Source: Luminiphilus sp051201685
GTDB taxonomy: Bacteria; Pseudomonadota; Gammaproteobacteria; Pseudomonadales; Halieaceae
Direction: 5' to 3'
DNA length: 64,000 nucleotides
Assembly: GCF_051201685.1 (NCBI RefSeq)
Contig: NZ_CP179213.1
Span: forward strand, 3,224,001 to 3,288,000
How positions within the stretch are numbered: the stretch's first letter is position 1; every line of letters begins with the position of its first letter. Position numbers and translations under genes: made by a program. Below are positions 59,596-64,000 of this stretch, piece after piece. The notes beneath the pieces are model-generated. The model had not been told where the DNA came from, did no database searches, and worked only from the letters and a program-made list of their open reading frames with translations.

Positions 59596-60567
59596 ATGAC
59601 CGTAACCCACCTACCAACGATTGATTTACGGGCCAGCGATAAGGTGGTCAAGCAGGCTTTGGAAACTGCTTTTACCTCGATTGGCTTTGCTCTCATCAGC
59701 GGGCATGGCATAGCCGAGGGGCAAATTTCCGAAATGCGGCAGCTACTGAAAACGTACTTCAACCGCCCACTCACCGAGAAACTGCAAGGGTCCATCACGC
59801 CAGAAAATTATCGTGGCTATATTCCTCTCGGTTTCTTTTCCGCGAATAGCAACAACACCCTCACCGACCACTACGAGGGTTATAAGCTTCACTATGAAGC
59901 CGCTGAAACCGATCCGATAACTGCGCAGTGTGATTTGTACGGACCCAATCGCTGGCCCCGCGAACCTTCTCACTTCAAAGCTACCATTTTGAGTTACTGG
60001 CAAGCCTGCGACCGCGTCAGCAAGCGGCTGTTGCGCCTGTTGGCACAAATTATGGGCGTAGACGAGAACAGTTTTTTATCGCTCTTTGAATCGCCGCTGA
60101 CCAACATGACCCTGCTGCACTACCCGTCAATGCCCGCTAAACCTCCAGAGGAAGCCGGCTATGGTATCCATCCCCACAAAGATACCGACGCCCTAACCCT
60201 ACTATTCCCCGATCCTGTTGGCGGCCTCTGGCTACGCCCCCGAGAGCAAGATCAATGGCTTGAGGTAGCTGCACAAAATGACACCCTAATCGTCAATATT
60301 GGCGACCTGCTGGAACTATGGTCCGGCGGTTATTTTGTTTCAACACCCCACAAAGTGGTCAACCAATCAGGGCAAGAGCGCTACAGCTTTCCGTTTTTCA
60401 CCGTGCCCCGACACGACGTCACAGTGGCTCCGCTAGTGACCCCACAGCCGGGCTTCGATCGCACTCCGGTACCGGTAGGGTCGGTATCCCGAGAGGTGTG
60501 GCGCACCAATTGGCCCGACGTGGAACCCGGTGATCAGGGTTTTGATTTAGGCACGCTCACCGACTAG
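59596..60567 (+). CDS. 2-oxoglutarate/Fe(II) oxygenase, isopenicillin N synthase-like
   Basis: A 323-residue non-haem iron dioxygenase. An N-terminal DIOX_N domain (LPTIDLRAS ... FTSIGFALISGHGI) is followed by the jelly roll with the iron ligands HKD in YGIHPHKDTDALTLLF and the distal His in VSTPHKVVNQSGQERYSFPFF, whose RxS binds 2-oxoglutarate. The ATG at 59596 is preferred to a GTG at 59536; GGAAG lies just upstream. It stands alone on the plus strand between a divergent phosphodiesterase and the convergent carnitine operon. Substrate unknown; it may hydroxylate a quaternary amine or unrelated small molecule. Confidence 0.9.
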   Translation: MTVTHLPTIDLRASDKVVKQALETAFTSIGFALISGHGIAEGQISEMRQLLKTYFNRPLTEKLQGSITPENYRGYIPLGFFSANSNNTLTDHYEGYKLHYEAAETDPITAQCDLYGPNRWPREPSHFKATILSYWQACDRVSKRLLRLLAQIMGVDENSFLSLFESPLTNMTLLHYPSMPAKPPEEAGYGIHPHKDTDALTLLFPDPVGGLWLRPREQDQWLEVAAQNDTLIVNIGDLLELWSGGYFVSTPHKVVNQSGQERYSFPFFTVPRHDVTVAPLVTPQPGFDRTPVPVGSVSREVWRTNWPDVEPGDQGFDLGTLTD

Positions 60568-60642
60568 CGCGTTGTTGCACCCTCCCAAAGGCACAGCAAG
60601 CCTCGGGGCGCGCCACCATCTTTGCAACCTGACGGCATGAGA

Positions 60643-61614
60643 TCAGCTTGCCTGGGCTTTGGCCCCAACACGATTAAGGAAGGCCCCTGCCGCCGTATCT
60701 TGTTCTCGAAGCACCTTGAGCAAGGCCACCAGATTGGCATCGCGTTCGGCTTCGAGCGTGCTGACCGAACGATCGCCGGCTTGGGCATCAGACTGCTCAA
60801 CAATGCGTCCTATCAGAGCATCGTCAAGGTCGGGGACATCCATTAACTTGGTCCACGGCCAGGAAAGGCAGGGGCCAAATTGCTCGAGAAAGTGCTGCAT
60901 TCCCGCTTCACCCCCCGCAACACGGTAGGTTTCAAACAGTCCTTTTTGGGCCCAGCGCAGGCCAAAGCCGTGGGTCATGATGTCGTCAATTTGTTCAGTC
61001 GTAGCCACGCCATCCTTAATAAGCCATAGCGCCTCGCGCCACAAAGCTTCCATCAATCGATCACCAATGTGGGCCGGGACCTCGGCTCCCACAGCAACCG
61101 GCTTCATACCGATCTGCTCTAGGGTGGCCATCGCTTTGGCTTGTGTTGGCGCTGAGGTTGCCGGTGAGGGCACGCACTCAACAATGGGTAATAAATACAC
61201 CGGGTTGTAGGGATGAGTGACCAGTATTTGCTCGGGTCGCTGCGACTGCGCCTGCAGTTCAGAGGGCATAAAACCCGATGTCGACGACCCAATCACCGCG
61301 GTCTCTGGGCAGGCCGCCTGAATGGCCTCCAGCACCTGATGTTTCAACGGCAAGCGCTCGGGGGTGGACTCCTGAATCCAGTCGGCCCCCGCGACGGCCG
61401 CTTCAAGTGTTTCAACGATTTCGAGCTGGCCCTCTGGGGGTAATCCGTCGTAGACCTCGGGAACCCAGCGTCGAGCTTTTTCTAGGGTTCGCGCCAAAGC
61501 TTCATCAGCCCCCGGGCCGGGATCAAAATATCGAACGTCCCAACCGTTCAGTAAAAACCGGGCAGCCCAGCCCGAACCAATCACCCCACCTCCAATAATC
61601 GCTGCAACCGGCAT
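60643..61614 (-). CDS. lcdH: L-carnitine 3-dehydrogenase
   Basis: NAD-dependent oxidation of L-carnitine to 3-dehydrocarnitine. The 323-residue protein has a 3-hydroxyacyl-CoA dehydrogenase-type Rossmann fold (AAIIGGGVIGSGWAARF, 4-20), VIGSSTSGFMPSEL, THPYNPVYLLPIVE and a helical C-terminal domain with GFGLRWAQKGLFETYRVAGGE, all typical of LcdH/CdhA. Its ATG shares one base with the TGA of the preceding gene (TGATG), so translation is coupled. It is the last gene of the BBOX-cleavage enzyme-LcdH operon. The betainyl-CoA thioesterase often fused to or beside this enzyme is not present here. Confidence 0.92.
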   Translation of the reverse strand: MPVAAIIGGGVIGSGWAARFLLNGWDVRYFDPGPGADEALARTLEKARRWVPEVYDGLPPEGQLEIVETLEAAVAGADWIQESTPERLPLKHQVLEAIQAACPETAVIGSSTSGFMPSELQAQSQRPEQILVTHPYNPVYLLPIVECVPSPATSAPTQAKAMATLEQIGMKPVAVGAEVPAHIGDRLMEALWREALWLIKDGVATTEQIDDIMTHGFGLRWAQKGLFETYRVAGGEAGMQHFLEQFGPCLSWPWTKLMDVPDLDDALIGRIVEQSDAQAGDRSVSTLEAERDANLVALLKVLREQDTAAGAFLNRVGAKAQAS

Positions 61615-62525
61615 CAGGGTAGCGCTCGCTCAGTGAGGTTTAATTCGTTACGGACTTCGGCGGGGGTCATAATTTCAACCCCCATGGCACGAATAATGGT
61701 GGCGGCACGCTCAACCAACTCGGCATTGGTAGCAAGCCGACCTTTGTCGAGCCACAGGTTGTCCTCAAGCCCCACACGAACGTTGCCCCCCGAGAGCACC
61801 GCCGCCGCAACGTAGGCCATTTGATGGCGTCCAATGGCAAAAGCCGAATGCACCCAGTCACTGGGAACATTATTGACCATAGCCATGAAGGTATTGAGGT
61901 CATCGGGAGCACCCCAGGGCACGCCCATGCACAGCTGAACCATAACCGGGGCGGGAATAATGCCCTCCTTGACCAGCTCTTTGGCAAACCACAGGTGGCC
62001 TGTGTCGAAGGCCTCAATTTCAATCTGAATGCCCAAGTCGGTCATGCGCTGGGCCATGTCCCGGAGCATACCCGGGGTGTTGGTCATGACGTAATCGGCC
62101 TCAGCAAAATTCATGGTGCCGCAGTCGAGGGTCGCAATTTCTGGGAGACAGGCCTCCAAGTGGGCGACCCGCTCGGCAGCAGAGACCATGTCGGTGCCCT
62201 CAGACTTGAGGGGCAAAGGTGCGTCGGTAGGACCAAACACCAAATCGCCCCCCATGCCCGCGGTCAGGTTCACCACCACATCGACCTCTGACCCCCGAAT
62301 ACGCTCCACGACTTCCCGGTATAAGTGGACATCCCGTGAGGGGACGCCCGTATCGGGATCACGAACGTGGCAATGCACAACAGCGGCACCAGCCCGAGCG
62401 GCATCAATGGCCGATTCAGCGATCTGCTGAGGACTGCGTGGCACTTTGTCACTGCGGTCCTGAGTGCTCCCAGAACCGGTTACCGCCGCCGTAATAAACA
62501 CTTTCTTTCGTAGGGCCAATGGCAT
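61614..62525 (-). CDS. cdhC: 3-dehydrocarnitine cleavage enzyme (BKACE family, CdhC-like)
   Basis: A 303-residue Zn-dependent beta-keto acid cleavage enzyme. Given LcdH beside it, the probable reaction is 3-dehydrocarnitine plus acetyl-CoA to betainyl-CoA plus acetoacetate. The metal-binding HCHVRDPDTG (His51, His53) after VFITAAVTGSGSTQDRS is diagnostic of the BKACE family; VNLTAGMGGDLVF and NVRVGLEDNLWLDKG (second half) bind CoA and metal. It lies 68 bp after the BBOX gene and overlaps lcdH by one base. Other BKACE specificities (3-keto-5-aminohexanoate) are less likely because of the operon. Confidence 0.92.
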   Translation of the reverse strand: MPLALRKKVFITAAVTGSGSTQDRSDKVPRSPQQIAESAIDAARAGAAVVHCHVRDPDTGVPSRDVHLYREVVERIRGSEVDVVVNLTAGMGGDLVFGPTDAPLPLKSEGTDMVSAAERVAHLEACLPEIATLDCGTMNFAEADYVMTNTPGMLRDMAQRMTDLGIQIEIEAFDTGHLWFAKELVKEGIIPAPVMVQLCMGVPWGAPDDLNTFMAMVNNVPSDWVHSAFAIGRHQMAYVAAAVLSGGNVRVGLEDNLWLDKGRLATNAELVERAATIIRAMGVEIMTPAEVRNELNLTERALP

Positions 62526-62593
62526 AGTTAATTTCGCTTTTGTCGGTGGATAAAAAAAGAGTGCAGTCGATCGCCAAGAATTGCGGTAGCAAG

Positions 62594-63838
62594 TTAGCCT
62601 GCCGTACCGCCCATTTCAGATTTGCGGTCAACGTCAGGGCCATGACTTCTGTTTAAAGCCCGGGCTCGAGACAAAATTTCATCGCGGTCAATATAGACAC
62701 CCTGCAAATGCCTTTTGCCCGATCCTGAAAACCCTTTGCGCCCGTGCATCACCCGTCGATTATCGAAGCACATAATGTCTCCGGCACCCAGCCGAAAGGT
62801 TAGTTCAAAGCGGGGATCGTCGGCCAATTTGTGAAAGCGCCGCAGAGCTTCATAGGCTTCGGCAACGTCCCCCTCGGGCATATCGGGAAACGCGCGAACC
62901 GGATAAAAAGCACGAAGCGTCGGCAGAGCGTGCGCCCCGGAGGTATCAATAATGGGTGCTGACCAGCGATGGTCAATTCCGGGGCCACGATTGAAAAATA
63001 CCCAGCGGCGTGTTGACAGCAGTTCGTAATCTGCGGGGTGGTGGGTTTTCAGTTCCTGAACCAGAGCCGCACCATCGGTGAGCGTAGACTCACCCCCATC
63101 AGCCTCATTGATTAGGCAATGTAGAAACTGGTAACCGGGGGGAATTTCCCGAGTGGGTAAGTCGGTATGCGGCCCCAATCGCAGTCCCGTATTCGCCGTG
63201 GTGTTAGTTTTCGCGTCACCCGCCAAACTGATATCGGCAACAACATCCCATAGCGCGCCAAAGTTACTGTCCCGCACTGGACCAATTCGGGCGGCAAGTT
63301 TGTTGAGAAACCCCTCCTCGCTCGGTGCCCTCTCGAGTACGCAAACGCCATAACGAATTAAATCATTCATGATTTCGCAGAGGTCTCGATCACTCTCCAG
63401 CGCATCAGGGGCTGACCTTCGAGGGGGTGAAGGCAGGATCTGAGCATCCCAAACCTCTGGTTTGGGGAGCCAGCTTTCCGGCAAATGCTGCCCGTCAGCT
63501 ATGTGGCGCAGCCAGCCGCCGTGGTAAGTACAGCGTTGCGCCTCGGGTTGCCATAGCAGTGAAAGATCACCCTGATCCGTGAGGTCAGCGGCGGCAATGG
63601 TCATAGCGTCTGTAAGATCCGCAGGATCCAGCAACCCCTCTCGGGTTGCAGGGTCAATACCACCGAGCCCTAGGGCATTTTCGCGCAGCCAGAATCGGTG
63701 GCAGTGCAGCCGTTGACCATCACCCCAACTGAGGTGAATGAAGTCTCCGTGGTGCTCTACTGCAGCCAGTGGTGCCGCGGCGTAGGCATAAAAATCGGGG
63801 ACATCGACCCCGTTATTGACCTGCTGCATCTGAGTCAT
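62594..63838 (-). CDS. Gamma-butyrobetaine hydroxylase-type 2OG dioxygenase
   Basis: Hydroxylates gamma-butyrobetaine to L-carnitine, feeding the downstream genes. The 414-residue protein has the N-terminal DUF971-type domain (LSWGDGQRLHCHRFWLRENAL) and a TauD-like C-terminal domain with iron ligands in GPHTDLPTREIPPG (His and Asp) and NRRVMHGRKGF (His), plus GKRHLQGVYIDRD with the 2OG-binding Arg. Unlike animal BBOX, the zinc-binding Cys cluster after WLRxN is mostly missing (ALGLGGIDPATREGLLDP). The ATG at 63838 follows AGGGAGAA; a longer frame to 63961 is discounted. It leads a three-gene operon. Trimethyllysine hydroxylase is a less likely alternative. Confidence 0.88.
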   Translation of the reverse strand: MTQMQQVNNGVDVPDFYAYAAAPLAAVEHHGDFIHLSWGDGQRLHCHRFWLRENALGLGGIDPATREGLLDPADLTDAMTIAAADLTDQGDLSLLWQPEAQRCTYHGGWLRHIADGQHLPESWLPKPEVWDAQILPSPPRRSAPDALESDRDLCEIMNDLIRYGVCVLERAPSEEGFLNKLAARIGPVRDSNFGALWDVVADISLAGDAKTNTTANTGLRLGPHTDLPTREIPPGYQFLHCLINEADGGESTLTDGAALVQELKTHHPADYELLSTRRWVFFNRGPGIDHRWSAPIIDTSGAHALPTLRAFYPVRAFPDMPEGDVAEAYEALRRFHKLADDPRFELTFRLGAGDIMCFDNRRVMHGRKGFSGSGKRHLQGVYIDRDEILSRARALNRSHGPDVDRKSEMGGTAG

Positions 63839-64000
63839 ACCGTTCTCCCTGGCAATACTCATGGTTCTTATTTTTGTTGGGCCACACGCCTTAGCCTGAC
63901 TTTTTGCCCGCAGGGCGTAGCCCGATGTTGCAACGGCAACCACCCGCAAATAACCACACACTAAGCGTGTTGTTTACGCCGCGGTCTCTCAGAGCGTGAA

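Overview
The window looks like chromosomal DNA of a marine heterotrophic gammaproteobacterium, probably near the OM60/NOR5 (Halieaceae) lineage. This is inferred from gene content, not from a marker gene: two TonB-dependent receptors, a PQQ alcohol dehydrogenase, a DmdA-like demethylase, carnitine and hexuronate catabolism, and fairly GC-rich, tightly packed genes. No rRNA, tRNA, phage gene, transposase or CRISPR array was found.

Layout. 1-9636: a glucuronate utilisation locus (UxuA, UxaC and a secreted GH2 glycosidase on the minus strand; a divergent LacI regulator, a TonB receptor and UxuB on the plus strand). A perfect 14-bp palindrome between the divergent arms and a matching half upstream of the receptor are the probable LacI operators. 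9912-16894: proline iminopeptidase, a DUF885 peptidase-like protein, a coniferyl-type aldehyde dehydrogenase, a TetR regulator and an NADP oxidoreductase. 17060-20178: an HxlR regulator translationally coupled to a MATE pump, a small membrane protein and a GST, with several simple-repeat tracts. 20280-24513: an ethanolamine-type permease, a glutamine synthetase-like ligase and an iron alcohol dehydrogenase, consistent with gamma-glutamylated alkanolamine catabolism.

25937-28570: a type II restriction-modification pair with convergent, overlapping 3' ends; three TGCCCTAG elements lie upstream of the nuclease gene. 29133-29312: a small zinc-ribbon gene that is easily missed. 29419-32218: a DmdA-like demethylase followed by a DmdB-like acyl-CoA ligase that is interrupted in frame by TGA at a Trp position. 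32542-34403: RimK-type ligase and its partner aspartyl protease, divergently arranged. 34505-41799: a lipoprotein quinohaemoprotein dehydrogenase, a Na+/amino acid symporter and an acetoin/2-oxoacid dehydrogenase operon (E1 alpha, E1 beta, E2, no E3).

42252-49448: a metallo-beta-lactamase-fold hydrolase, a serine hydrolase, an unknown protein preceded by a 19-codon leader ORF with an ideal ribosome-binding site, an AraC regulator, an NTF2-like protein and a TPR-sulfotransferase. 49566-55225: a second TonB receptor, an FAD oxidoreductase and a second serine hydrolase. 55229-63838: a short BCCT-type transporter, a choline dehydrogenase-like GMC enzyme, a secreted phosphodiesterase, a 2OG oxygenase, and an operon encoding gamma-butyrobetaine hydroxylase, a 3-dehydrocarnitine cleavage enzyme and carnitine dehydrogenase. 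Together these look like a locus for quaternary ammonium compounds.

Most promising for novelty: the TGA-interrupted DmdB-like gene, the operator array of the restriction system, the leader ORF at 45431-45490, the short BCCT beside the carnitine operon, and the recurring GGGCTTA/GGGGCTT heptamer tracts. All family calls rest on recognising motifs by eye; no database search was possible.
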